Assembly: GCA_039105265.1 (NCBI GenBank)
Contig: JAPFFF010000006.1
Coordinates: 5,146,001-5,210,000 of the forward strand
DNA: 64,000 nt
From: Tritrichomonas musculus
Lineage: Eukaryota > Parabasalia > Tritrichomonadida > Tritrichomonadidae
Direction: 5' to 3'
Shown here: positions 9,916-19,532 of the stretch, in pieces
Position numbering within the stretch: position 1 is the stretch's first letter
Layout of the letters: every line of letters begins with the position of its first letter
Made by a program: the position numbers and the translations under genes
The notes under the pieces: model-generated
Databases searched by the model: none
Told to the model about the DNA's origin: nothing
What the model saw: the letters and a program-made list of their open reading frames with translations, nothing else

Positions 9916-10777
9916 TTAAATGAAATTTCCTTGAAGAAAAAAGTTGTTTGGATCGTTTTTGACATATTCCAAACTCAAGCACTTTGAATTCAACACCAAA
10001 TTTCGCTGGTATGTAGTATTAGCCCAATGCCTAATTACATCTTTGTAATAATCATTAGTTGGAACACAATTCAAATGCTGAAGAAGCCGAGAAACAGATC
10101 TGTTAAACATATAAAAGATTTTTAACCTTATTAGATAAAAGAACTAATGCAAAACCTATTTTTCCTCTTGAAACAACCAAATATTTAGCATTTAGCAAGT
10201 AAGACAAGTCATGGATCAAGCTATTTTTTTCAAACTTTTTGTTGATCATATTCAAAACATTATTCACATAAGGATTATCGTTTGTTTTTGATGTAACAAT
10301 GACATCTGACCAACTATGCATTCGAATGACTTCTTTGTAATAATTGCTGGGCGGTTGGCCGAATTTGCTCTGATGTAAAGGAAGTTTTCTATCTGTGAAA
10401 ATTTCTCCTGATCTAATATTTATCACAAGGACATCATCATTAAGTGACACATTTTTTAATGATGAACGACAAGTTGAATCAATTTCAAGTGGAAGAGGAC
10501 CCAGCAAAACTATTGGATAATAAAAGTTGCCCAAAAAACAATTTTTCGAAATATAGTTAAAGTTTTCTGAATTTTGTGATTCAAAGTTAATATCACCATA
10601 TAAAAATGATTTTTTTTGCATGAGAAAATCTTTTGGGAAAAAATTTCTTTTGATTTTTGTTTCTTTAGAGAGTTGAATTAAACGAAGAAATGAGATCATA
10701 TGATTTCCAAGACAGCCACTGGGACTAATTGAAAAACATAATTTACTTCCCTTATATGAATACATTCTTCTTTGCAT
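9916..10777 (-). pseudogene. Frameshifted, anchor-less copy of the GT11-like gene
   Basis: Two overlapping minus-strand frames (10777-10103 and 10110-9916) align end to end with the 8599 gene. They share GCLGNHMISFLRLI, VINIRSGEIF, GQPPSNYYKEVI, LLNAKYLVVSRG, then NRSVSRLLQHLNCVPT. The frame changes near 10105, where the intact relative reads NLYTFNHTR. The N-terminal membrane anchor is absent: upstream of the first Met lies a 60-base A run (T on the coding strand). The gene pair is therefore inverted, with this copy 5'-truncated and frameshifted. Divergence from the 8599 gene is large, so the duplication is old or the copy came from another paralogue. Confidence 0.8.
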
Positions 10778-10781
10778 TGTT

Positions 10782-10782
<1 letters not shown>

Positions 10783-10842
<60 letters not shown>
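10783..10842. repeat. 60-base poly(A) homopolymer
   Basis: A pure run of 60 A separates the truncated fucosyltransferase copy (left, minus strand) from the DUF3447 gene (right, plus strand). It may be the scar of a retroposition or a microsatellite expansion. Its length is prone to sequencing error. Confidence 0.9.
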
Positions 10843-10844
<2 letters not shown>

Positions 10845-10982
10845 CATATTCCATGTCATTGAATAGTTTTTGAATAAATAAATTAATTTTCTTATTTGAA
10901 TATAGCATATAATAAAAAAACACTTTTTGTAACAAAAACAGAACAGATTTTGTATGGACTTTTTCAAAAAAGAATAAGAATA

Positions 10983-12167
10983 ATGGATATAGGAAAATAC
11001 ATAGAAGAAATCAAATCGATTCAAACCAATATTCTTGATTATATTGATAAAGAAGATAACAGCGAAAGCGATTATAAGAGTATTACAAAATTATTATTAA
11101 TTTACAAAAATCCAAGCAAAAAACAAGAACTGAAATATATATTTTACTTACTTCGAACAATTTCAAATGACCATCATCATTCACCGAACTTTTCCTTCAA
11201 AATCGAGCAAATCCTTCTTTTTTTCCAAGAAGAAATCAAACAGACCTTTTCAAACTTCGAAATTTTCGATTTTTTCAAAGACAGCAAAAGAATTCTTTTA
11301 TTTCTTCTAGAAAATAAAATCGTAACTCTTGACAAAAGCATAGCAGAAATCATTTATTCGAAACCATTCAAAAAGTTCAACTATCGTACCTATTTTTCGC
11401 CAGAACTGGAGAAATGGAAAAGCGAATCACCTGACAATGAAATAGCAGAAGAAAAGCATATTCATTATTGGAAGCAACAAAAATTCAAGCATCAAAAAAA
11501 AAGAGAAGTTGAAGAAGAAGCAGAAAAAATTGAATTGGATTCAAAAATTGAAGAATTGAGAAGAAATGGTGAAAATGAATCAGCCATAGGTCAATTAATT
11601 CGAAATGACTCAATTAAAGAATTTATAATTTATACCACTCGAAACAATTATAAACTTACAAACAAAATTAAAAAATCATATTATGAGACCAATTCATTAT
11701 TGAATGAAGAAGAAGAAGTCACATTAATTGAATACGCCGCATTTTTCGGTTCAATTCAAATATTTCACTATTTAAGGTTAAATGGAGTTGAGCTTACACC
11801 ATCTTTATGGAATTACGCTGTTCATTCAAATAATGCTGAAATGATTCATGTTCTCGAAGAGTTTGGCATTTCTCCTATTGATAAATCTTTCCAAAAATGC
11901 TTGAAAGAATCAATCAAATGTCATCACAACGACATTTTTAATTACATCATTAACAATCACATTGATACAGTGGATAATGATGCCATTATTAATAATTGTC
12001 TGTATTTTCGCAACTTTGCTTGTTTCCCTGATGATTTCTACAAACACAAGTCAGCCTTCTTTTACTCATGCAAATATGATTATTTAGAGCTCGTCAAACT
12101 TTTTTTAATAGAAGACGGATCATTATTGAATGAAAAATACATTTTTCATACAATTTATAATTTTTAA
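10983..12167 (+). CDS. DUF3447-type ankyrin protein (probably N-terminal half of a decayed chimera)
   Basis: From ATG 10983 the frame gives 394 residues. The N-terminal ~130 residues carry the multicopy trichomonad block SNDHHHSPNFSFKIEQIL...SNFEIFDFFKDSKRILLFLLENKIVTLD. A charged linker rich in E and K follows (about residues 150-200), then degenerate ankyrin repeats such as LIEYAAFFGSIQIFHYLRLNGVEL. The frame ends at 12167 inside what should be an ankyrin repeat. After 99 AT-rich bases, ankyrin-like sequence resumes at about 12228 in another frame (SALHFANEGGNIDIIEFLL) and runs into LRR_5 repeats. No trichomonad intron signals were seen in the gap, so I think one gene has decayed there; two adjacent genes are possible. 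Confidence 0.65.
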   Translation: MDIGKYIEEIKSIQTNILDYIDKEDNSESDYKSITKLLLIYKNPSKKQELKYIFYLLRTISNDHHHSPNFSFKIEQILLFFQEEIKQTFSNFEIFDFFKDSKRILLFLLENKIVTLDKSIAEIIYSKPFKKFNYRTYFSPELEKWKSESPDNEIAEEKHIHYWKQQKFKHQKKREVEEEAEKIELDSKIEELRRNGENESAIGQLIRNDSIKEFIIYTTRNNYKLTNKIKKSYYETNSLLNEEEEVTLIEYAAFFGSIQIFHYLRLNGVELTPSLWNYAVHSNNAEMIHVLEEFGISPIDKSFQKCLKESIKCHHNDIFNYIINNHIDTVDNDAIINNCLYFRNFACFPDDFYKHKSAFFYSCKYDYLELVKLFLIEDGSLLNEKYIFHTIYNF

Positions 12168-12227
12168 AGTTCTTAAAATTATTGTTACAAATAAAGATAT
12201 TTTTTCGAATTGATAGAATTTTAATGA

Positions 12228-13646
12228 CGTTTCAAATTTCATTGTTTTTATGAAGAATATTCGGCTTTGCATTTTGCAAATGAAGGAGGAAACATTGATA
12301 TCATTGAATTTTTATTAGAACAGCCAGAAATTCAGCTTGAAAAGAAATGCTTACAAAATTGTTTATTATTGACCAAAGTGAAGATTAATTCATCGATAAA
12401 ATCAATCGATGATTATGCTTTTAAAGGTTGCAGAAAGTTGTCTGATGTCACATTTGAAAGTCCATCTTCTCTGGTTTCAATTGGCGAAGAATCATTTTCT
12501 GGAATTGATAAATTGACTCAAATAACGATTCCATCATCCGTCCAAATAATCAAATCAAGAGCCTTTGACGGCAGCAGCTTTTTGAGAGATGTTAAATTTG
12601 AAATACCATCTTCATTGACTTCGATTTTAAATCTAGCATTTTTTTACACTAATCTCATTGAGATTACGGTTCCTTCTTCTGTCACATTTATTGGAAATGA
12701 AGCATTTGCATACTGCCATGAATTACAGAAAATTTACTTTGCAAGTCCATCTTCGGTCTCATCAATAGGAGACTCTGCCTTTGAAAAATGCGGCTCATTA
12801 GAAAGATTCGAGTTTCCACCAGAAGTGACGACAATTGCAAAGAAAATTTTCATGTATTGTGACAAATTAAAGCAAGTAATAATTCCACCGTCTGCGACCA
12901 AGATTGACGACGATGCTTTTTGCAAATGCGATTCATTGGATGAAATAAGTTTGCCTTCTTCAATGACATCAATTGGCGATAGAAGTTTTGTTGAATGCAA
13001 ATCATTGACACATCTCACAATTCCTTCTTCAGTTACAATAATTGGTGATAGATGCTTTAATGAGTGCAAAGGACTAACTCATGTAACCATCTCTTCTTCA
13101 GTTATTTCAATTGGTGAAAGTTCATTTGAAAAATGCTCTTCATTAAAAGAAGTTAATTTTGATCAAAATTCATCATTGAAATCAATTGGTTCGAATTGCT
13201 TTAATGAATGCATATCATTGAGTCAAATCATAATTCATTCACCAATTGAAAAAATTGGATTTGGATGCTTCAAAAAATGCTCATCATTAACAAACGTGGA
13301 AATAATTTCATCTTCTCCATTCATTCTCGATTCTTACGCATTTTTCGACTGTTGCTTATTGGCTAAAGTTACTCTTCCTTCTTCCTTGATTAGAATTGAG
13401 AGTGCTGCTTTTAAAAATTGCAAATCACTCGAGCAGATTGAAATACCTCCTCAGACAACTTTTGTTGGTGATTCTGCTTTTGAAAATTGTTCAGCATTGA
13501 GAAGTTTGTCATTTCCTCCTTCTGTAGAGTCAATTGGACTTTGGATTTTTGATCGATGCAGCTCTCTGAAAGAAATAACAATTTCATCCAAAATAGATTT
13601 AAGTTCAATAAGGATTGATCCTAATATTAAGGTTAATAAAATATAA
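12228..13646 (+). CDS. BspA-type LRR_5 repeat protein with ankyrin remnant at its start
   Basis: The frame is open from 12228 and has no early ATG. Its first ~35 residues are ankyrin-like (ALHFANEGGNIDIIEFLLEQPEIQLE). Then follow 17 LRR_5 units of about 22-25 residues on the pattern I..IG..AF..C..L..V.IPSSV, ending near residue 450. LRR_5 (TpLRR) proteins form curved solenoids; secreted BspA members of trichomonads are surface adhesin candidates. Here there is no signal peptide and no membrane segment, so a cytosolic or scaffold role is more likely. The lack of a start and the 99-base decayed link to the 10983 gene suggest that both parts once formed a single DUF3447-ankyrin-LRR_5 protein. 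Confidence 0.7.
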   Translation, partial: RFKFHCFYEEYSALHFANEGGNIDIIEFLLEQPEIQLEKKCLQNCLLLTKVKINSSIKSIDDYAFKGCRKLSDVTFESPSSLVSIGEESFSGIDKLTQITIPSSVQIIKSRAFDGSSFLRDVKFEIPSSLTSILNLAFFYTNLIEITVPSSVTFIGNEAFAYCHELQKIYFASPSSVSSIGDSAFEKCGSLERFEFPPEVTTIAKKIFMYCDKLKQVIIPPSATKIDDDAFCKCDSLDEISLPSSMTSIGDRSFVECKSLTHLTIPSSVTIIGDRCFNECKGLTHVTISSSVISIGESSFEKCSSLKEVNFDQNSSLKSIGSNCFNECISLSQIIIHSPIEKIGFGCFKKCSSLTNVEIISSSPFILDSYAFFDCCLLAKVTLPSSLIRIESAAFKNCKSLEQIEIPPQTTFVGDSAFENCSALRSLSFPPSVESIGLWIFDRCSSLKEITISSKIDLSSIRIDPNIKVNKI

Positions 13647-13862
13647 CATTAGGCACCTTTGCTTAATTTAATTGAACCTAATTAAAATAATTTAATTTTA
13701 ATTTTTTTTTTTAATCTGCATCAATCTCAATTAGAATTGGAAACAATTCAACGATCTTTTTTTTTTATCTTTCAAATTTTCCAATACTTTCAGAAAATTG
13801 ATTGATAACATTCAATTATATTTTTAAATTAAGTTTTTCTGACATTTATTATTTAAAAAAAA

Positions 13863-14486
13863 ATGTCGGAATATCTTGCTAGCAAATGCCTTTTTGTTGG
13901 AGATAGCAAAGTTGGAAAAACTTCATTTGTTGCTAATTATCTTTCAGGTAGCTTCCCTGAAGATCCACCTGTTGTTTGGGATCCTCCTATTATCTCAGTT
14001 TTATACAATGACAAAGCAATTAAAATCCAGCCATGGGATACTGCTGGTAGTGAAAATTACTCAAAGCTTAGAACACTTTCATATCCTGACGCCAAAATTA
14101 TAATTCTTTGTTTCTCACTTGCTGATCCAAAATCTCTTGAAAATATTGAAAGTTACTGGATTCCAGAAGTAAAAAGAGAACGACCAAACACACCTTACAT
14201 AATTCTCGGATTGAAATCTGATCTTCGAGATGAATCTCCACAAAATTCTGTTTCAACTGAAAAAGGAATGGAAATGAAAGAAAAAATCGGTGCTAAAGAT
14301 TATCTTGAATGCTCGTCTATGAATAATTCTCATATTAAAGAAGTTTTTGAATCAATCCTCAAAATACTTGTGGAACAACATGAACTTGAACTCGCTAATA
14401 TGTCTTCTGGTTCATCCGATAGTTATGGATATGGTAATGAGTATGGTTATGATCATTCAAAAAAATCTGATGAAGAAGAAGATTAA
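13863..14486 (+). CDS. Atypical Rho-family small GTPase with predicted loss of GTP hydrolysis
   Basis: The 207-residue product is Rho-like: WDTAGSENYSKLRTLSYPDA, FSLADPKSLENIESYWIPEV and GLKSDLRDE match Rho proteins better than Rab or Ras. The P-loop is GDSKVGKT (residues 13-20). The residue equal to Ras Gly12 is Ser15, and the residue equal to catalytic Gln61 is Ser63, as in the Rnd proteins that hold GTP constitutively. The switch I threonine also appears lost (PPVVWDPP in place of VPTVFENY). The C-terminus has no CAAX box; it ends in an SYGYGNEYGYD segment and an acidic tail. Nucleotide binding is likely kept (GKT, LKSD, ECSS), while hydrolysis and lipid anchoring are doubtful. A signalling role without GAP control is inferred. 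Confidence 0.85.
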   Translation: MSEYLASKCLFVGDSKVGKTSFVANYLSGSFPEDPPVVWDPPIISVLYNDKAIKIQPWDTAGSENYSKLRTLSYPDAKIIILCFSLADPKSLENIESYWIPEVKRERPNTPYIILGLKSDLRDESPQNSVSTEKGMEMKEKIGAKDYLECSSMNNSHIKEVFESILKILVEQHELELANMSSGSSDSYGYGNEYGYDHSKKSDEEED

Positions 14487-14802
14487 ATAATTATATTCAG
14501 AATTAATTTTATTTATTTTTTTTATTTTATTTACAATGTATATATAGCATATTCTTTGATATATAATAAATTATAAATATTAATAATATATTTATAATAA
14601 AATACTAAGATAAACCAGAAAATGAAAAAGTAACATGTAAATAAAAAATAAGATTTTTAACAAATATATCTTTGTGAATATCATTTATTTAAGTTTTTAA
14701 AAATAAATTAAAATTAAAATGCTTATATAAGGTAATAAAAACGTGTTTTTTCAAAATAATATTCTTTATAAAAAAAGATAAAAAGATTTTAAATATATAT
14801 AG
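14487..14802. other. AT-rich spacer
   Basis: The spacer is AT-rich with no frame or repeat of note. Any first exon or start codon of the downstream kinase should lie here, but no start in the kinase frame and no clear GTATGT-type donor was seen. Confidence 0.3.
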
Positions 14803-15798
14803 AGAAAAAGTTTATTTATTAATTTTCAAGATAATCACACATCCTTAGAAAATTTTGTTCAAAAAGAAGAAATCGGGGAAGGATCATTTGGTAAAGTTTA
14901 TTTAGTTAAAGATAAAGGGACAGGTGAGCAATACGCTGCTAAAGTATTAAATGTTGAAATTAACAACCTTTTACAAGAAGATAAGATTAGTCTCTCGCAC
15001 GAAGTTAACATCAATGCAGGGATGAACCACCCTGCAGTATTAAAATTTATTGGCTACTCACCTAATAATTTTCGAGGTGGACCAAACCCAGTTATTCTTA
15101 CAGAATACTGCAAAAACGGATCACTCCAATCGCTCATTTCGAACCATGCTAAATACTGTGATATTTGGTACGATACGAAAAAACTGATTACGATCTTTGG
15201 AATTGCGATTGGGATGCGATACCTTCACTCCAACAACATCATCCATCGAGACCTGAAGACAGACAACATTTTGATGGATGATATTTTATGTCCCAAAATT
15301 GCTGATTTTGGCCTCTCAAAAAAGATTCATCTTGACCCAAATTCAATGTCATTACAATCTGCCAAAAATTTCAAGGGCACCCCAATTTTCACCGCACCAG
15401 AAGTATTTCAAACAAAGGAATGCACAGAGATGAGCGACGTCTACGCGTTTGGCTTCATTTTGTACGAAATTGTAACAAATACGACATTGGGAAATCCTAC
15501 CTACATGACGCTCGCTTTTCGAGTTGCCAGCGGCCAACCGCCAAATTTCAAAGACCAAATTCCAGATTCCTATCGTCAACTGATTGAGAGGTGCTGGTCA
15601 TTCAATCCATCTGATCGTCCGAAATTCAGTGAAATAGTTTCAATGCTGAAAACAGACAAAGGATTCATCACAGAAAAAGTCAAAGAAGATGACTTTCGCT
15701 ACTACGTGAAATCTATTGAAGAGCTCCCAAGCTCGTTTAATACGCGAAAGATCATCAAGCCAGAAGACTACATCAGCTCAAATTTGGGCATTCTTTAA
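14803..15798 (+). CDS. Protein kinase (TKL-like) with no visible start codon
   Basis: The frame is open from 14803 and encodes a complete kinase domain: GEGSFGKV (glycine loop, 14875-14898), AAKVL (catalytic Lys), HRDLKTDN (15244-15267), DFGLS, GTPIFTAPEV, SDVYAFGFILYEI and RCWSFNPSDRPKFSEI, which point to a tyrosine-kinase-like Ser/Thr kinase. All catalytic residues are present. However, the first in-frame ATG is at 15022, inside the N-lobe beyond the glycine loop, and there is a stop at 14800-14802. Either the start codon has been lost, or a short upstream exon or non-ATG start supplies it. A broken relative lies at 28907-29421 (minus), sharing LHEVN and the FxGYSP.NF.G.NPVILTE block. Confidence 0.65.
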   Translation, partial: RKSLFINFQDNHTSLENFVQKEEIGEGSFGKVYLVKDKGTGEQYAAKVLNVEINNLLQEDKISLSHEVNINAGMNHPAVLKFIGYSPNNFRGGPNPVILTEYCKNGSLQSLISNHAKYCDIWYDTKKLITIFGIAIGMRYLHSNNIIHRDLKTDNILMDDILCPKIADFGLSKKIHLDPNSMSLQSAKNFKGTPIFTAPEVFQTKECTEMSDVYAFGFILYEIVTNTTLGNPTYMTLAFRVASGQPPNFKDQIPDSYRQLIERCWSFNPSDRPKFSEIVSMLKTDKGFITEKVKEDDFRYYVKSIEELPSSFNTRKIIKPEDYISSNLGIL

Positions 15799-17047
15799 AA
15801 GCATCAGATGATATTTTTACCACTGAACTTGGAATGATTACTTCTTCTAATGCAGTGCATCCTTTGAACTTAATAAAAGTCATAAATAAGAAGAGGAGAT
15901 TCGTTATCAAGTCAGCTCAGAGATTTAGAAATTGTCTCTTTGCTTTTTTATTAGATGTACCATCACTCTTCCAATTTTTTTTGCTGAATTTTTCAAACAA
16001 TTTATTTTATTTTATATTTTTATAAATCAGTATTAAAGTATATTTATCAAATTATTTTTCAACTTCCATCGGTGAATTTAGAGATATTTATATTTTTTTA
16101 ATTTGTATACCTCACAAAATAAAATATATTCAAAAAGTTTCTGATAATAATATTTGCTTCTTTCCTATTCATAATTAGAAATTCTGTTTTTTCTTTTCTT
16201 GTATTAGGTTATTAAATAAAAAGGTTTTAATTTATGATTAGTTATAAAGAAAAAGTTTAATAACTATTTTAAAATGGTTGTTTCAGCAATAATCGTAACG
16301 CTCTTTGTATGATGGATGATTATTTTATTCATCAGAAATATAAGAGAATCGCTATTCAAATTTTAGAAATTTCTGAGAAATGATCGTTTATACTAATACG
16401 TTAAGTTCTGAAAAAGAGAGAACTTGAAAGCTGTTTTTGGAAAAAATGGCCGTTTCCACAGCTCCCAAAATTTGCTTATCTTGCTAGATAACAATGAAAT
16501 TTGATTTTAAATCATAAAAATCACTTGAAAAATTCTACTTTTGGAGATATTGAAAATGTTGATATATTTTGCACACCAAATTTAATTTTGCGTCAGTAAC
16601 AATCCAACATAAAGTTCATGCTTGGAATAATTTCATATCATAATTTTACCTACAAAACTTTATTGTCCATGGACTTATCAAGCTTTTAAAATTCAGAAAA
16701 AAAGTTCGTTTTTTTTTTGAGTGAAGGTACTTCTTTTTTATTAATGCTAAACTTTGTTTTTTAATTTTCGCGTGTAAACTTACGGTTTCTAAGAATTTAT
16801 TTCAAATATTGAATGATTTATTTTTTACAAGCGAAAATTAAAAAACAAAGTTTACCTAAAAAACAATTTTTGTATATCATTATGATAAAATTTTTGATCG
16901 TTTTGGAGAAATTTTAAACTCTCTCAGAATCACAATATTGAAAAGTTTATATTAAAAACGATCATTATACCTTTAATATGGTCAAAATATTTTTGGAAAA
17001 ATTATTTAAAAATATGGAAAAAAAGATTTTGGAAAAATTATAAAAAT
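15799..17047. other. Intergenic region with a long-armed hairpin
   Basis: No gene is recognised. Short frames (for example 15834-16025) are not supported by family features. The region contains the inverted repeat at 16748-16854. Upstream of the BTB-like gene the DNA is A-rich with AAAAATATGG repeated near 17010 and 17040. Confidence 0.4.
16748..16854. repeat. 107-bp hairpin with 31-bp arms
   Basis: TAAACTTTGTTTTTTAATTT (the first 20 bases of the arm 16748-16778) is repeated in inverted form at 16824-16854, with one mismatch over 31 bases. The loop is 45 bases. It is probably a small MITE or a recent inverted duplication. Confidence 0.75.
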
Positions 17048-19108
17048 ATGGAGATTAAATATACTTTCGCCCTTATAAACAACAACTTCAATGTTTCCTT
17101 TGATTATGCGCGCATTGTACAAATTCTTCAAGAAATACCAAAAGAAATAGGAATTAAATTAATAAAAAATGAAACTTATATTGTCAAATCTCAAGTCAGC
17201 CCAGAGATTTTCCAAAACTTTTTAGATTATTGGCAGCATTCAAAAAAAATAGAATTTAATTCTGATAATATGTTTGAATATTTTTTACTTAGTCAAGAGT
17301 TCGGTATAAAAATTGATTCATTTTCAGAAAAGTCCAATGAAAATATTTTTCACATATCAATCCTCAAATATATTTTAAAGAATAATCAAAATAATATATT
17401 ATTCGACAAATCAGAGCAAGAGAAGTATATTGCCTTACATTTAGATTCTTTTCTCCAAAACTATGAAGACCAATTGCTAAGTATACCAATAACATCGCTT
17501 TTCAATATTTTTTTCCATAAAGAAAGAATTCTTAACGTCCAACAAAAAGCGTTTGATTTTATCAACGAGCACAAAAATCAAAATCCAGATCTTTTACTTT
17601 TACTTCCAAGCCTTAGTTCTGAACAGCTAAACAAAGAAAAGTTTATTGACTCCATGGCAAATATTGACAAAAATTACGGATTTTGCCCTCAAATTTCGTC
17701 CTCGTTTTTTGATTCATACAATGTGAAAATCGAGCAATTAACAGACGAAAATCAGGAATATAAGAAAGCCTTTAATAGATTGATTTACCACTTTTTGAAA
17801 GAAGATAAAAATATTGAATGTGTTAAATCGATTTTGAATGAAAAATGCTTCGATGTTAACTCGAAAATTACATACAAAGAAGAAGAAGCACAAATAGAAA
17901 CGACAGTGTTGTGTATGGCAATCGAAATTGAAGACATCGATTTAGTTAAATTCTTGGTTGAAAAGCCAGAACTAGACTCTAACATCACAACTATAATAAT
18001 TGAAAAAGAAGAAGAAGAAGAAGTATTCGAACTTTTTAGGGGTAAAGAAAAAGATGAAATAAAAGAAGAAAATAAAGAAAAAGAAATATTAATATACGAA
18101 AATATTACCAGAAAAGAAACGACACCATTATGCATGGCTGTTAACAAACAAAATATTGAAATAATCAAACTTTTATTATCTAGACCAGAACTTGATGTAA
18201 ACGGCAAATCAGTCAAAGAATATCGTAATTTCATACCAATATCAATTAAGCCTTCTCCATCATTACTTAAACTGGCCGAATCATTTATAGAATCACCAGA
18301 ATCACTATTTCAATCAAAAGAAAGATTAAAAAAAACACTCGAAGTTGTGGAAAAAGATGAAACAAATGCTCTTCATATGTCAATTGATAACATCGAAATT
18401 GCAAAGCTTCTGTTATCTCATCAATTCATTGATGTAAATTATAAAAAAATTGAAAGATTCTTTGTCAAATCAGAAATAAACTTATTCGTTGGTTTCGAAA
18501 ATAAAGAATTCACACCGTTATATAGTGCAATTGATAAATATTATGATCGAAATGAATTCATAAAGCTTTTATTGTCTCATCCAAAAATTGATATCAATAT
18601 TAAATATAAAGGAGAATTTAATCAAAAATGGTCATTACTTGCATACTTTTATTTTGCTATTGAATCATTTGAATCAATATTAGAACTCAAAATACCATTA
18701 AATAAGTCCATGAGGAATTATGGTATGATGGAAGAAAAAAGCCCGCTACATCTTGCTGTTAAATGGGGAAAAATAGAAATCATCAACTCTTTATTAGAAC
18801 GACCAGAACTCGATATTAACTGTAAATCATTTTCAAAGGCATATAATAACTTCACACTTACCGAAGCAGAAATATCAGAATTTCTTTTAAAATACCCGGA
18901 TGCCGACGAAATGAAGATTGTTGGTGAAGAAGAAATTCAAGAAACTTCATTGCACATTGCTGTCAAAAAAGAAAATGTTAAAATAATTAATCTTCTTGTT
19001 TGCAATGCTAATATTGATTTTGAAGTTACCGATAAACAAGGGAAAAAGCCAATTGATATAACCGATAATGATACAATAAAATCATTATTAATTAAACATC
19101 ATCAATAA
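17048..19108 (+). CDS. BTB-like domain and ankyrin-repeat protein
   Basis: The 686-residue product has an N-terminal ~100-residue region that reads like a divergent BTB/POZ fold: an initial beta strand, then VSPEIFQNFLDYWQHSKKIEF and MFEYFLLSQEFGI. A helical BACK-like stretch follows to about residue 230. The rest holds degenerate ankyrin repeats with recurring LLLSRPELDVN, LLLSHPKIDIN, LLERPELDINCK and LHIAVKKENVKIINLLV blocks. Acidic insertions (IIEKEEEEEVFEL) interrupt the repeats. BTB-ankyrin proteins often bridge cullin-3 ligases to substrates, but this architecture is multicopy in trichomonads and uncharacterised. No signal peptide or membrane segment. ATG 17048 is the first in frame. 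Confidence 0.75.
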   Translation: MEIKYTFALINNNFNVSFDYARIVQILQEIPKEIGIKLIKNETYIVKSQVSPEIFQNFLDYWQHSKKIEFNSDNMFEYFLLSQEFGIKIDSFSEKSNENIFHISILKYILKNNQNNILFDKSEQEKYIALHLDSFLQNYEDQLLSIPITSLFNIFFHKERILNVQQKAFDFINEHKNQNPDLLLLLPSLSSEQLNKEKFIDSMANIDKNYGFCPQISSSFFDSYNVKIEQLTDENQEYKKAFNRLIYHFLKEDKNIECVKSILNEKCFDVNSKITYKEEEAQIETTVLCMAIEIEDIDLVKFLVEKPELDSNITTIIIEKEEEEEVFELFRGKEKDEIKEENKEKEILIYENITRKETTPLCMAVNKQNIEIIKLLLSRPELDVNGKSVKEYRNFIPISIKPSPSLLKLAESFIESPESLFQSKERLKKTLEVVEKDETNALHMSIDNIEIAKLLLSHQFIDVNYKKIERFFVKSEINLFVGFENKEFTPLYSAIDKYYDRNEFIKLLLSHPKIDINIKYKGEFNQKWSLLAYFYFAIESFESILELKIPLNKSMRNYGMMEEKSPLHLAVKWGKIEIINSLLERPELDINCKSFSKAYNNFTLTEAEISEFLLKYPDADEMKIVGEEEIQETSLHIAVKKENVKIINLLVCNANIDFEVTDKQGKKPIDITDNDTIKSLLIKHHQ

Positions 19109-19243
19109 GGTATATTAATTTTAATGTTAAAATTGATAAATCTGAACCTATCAATTTTTTTTAACAGAAATTAACTATTTATCTTTATTAATACATCAAC
19201 CAGAAAACATCTGGTATGATTAAAATATTAATTTGAATAAATA

Positions 19244-19277
<34 letters not shown>

Positions 19278-19532
19278 TTGAATATTAATTTTCAATTAAA
19301 TCAGTTTGTTTAACTTCGAATGTAATGCGTTTAACGATGAGTGTTTTAACAAAGATTTGCATTATTAAAAATGATTGATTGGGGAATGATAAGGAATCAC
19401 AGTAGACATCAATGGTTCCTGTTGAAACACTTTATAATCAATAAAAAGAAAAAAAAATATTTTTATATATTTTTTCGAGTGATCACTCACAAAAACTTTA
19501 AACACGAAATCGCAATGGAACCAATGGGAAGT
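19109..19532. other. Spacer with 30-base T run
   Basis: The spacer between convergent genes contains a T30 run (19246-19275). A short open frame continues from 19371 into the antisense of the next gene and is a shadow. The two genes on either side converge here, so it should contain both polyadenylation regions. Confidence 0.4.

Noticed and set aside
10696-11024. Minus-strand frames with about 20 consecutive Phe
   Set aside because: They only read through the 60-base A tract and have no coding features.
12168-12266. Spliceosomal intron joining the ankyrin and LRR_5 parts
   Set aside because: No trichomonad-type donor (GTATGT) or the fused branch-point and acceptor motif (ACTAACACACAG) is visible, and the gap holds stops in all frames.
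14832-14850. TAATCACACATCCTTAG as an intron acceptor before the kinase
   Set aside because: It only loosely resembles the strict trichomonad branch-acceptor motif, and no donor with an ATG exon was found upstream.
15834-16025. 63-residue frame after the kinase
   Set aside because: No family feature, and the composition drifts to pure AT; no continuation of the kinase architecture could be recognised.
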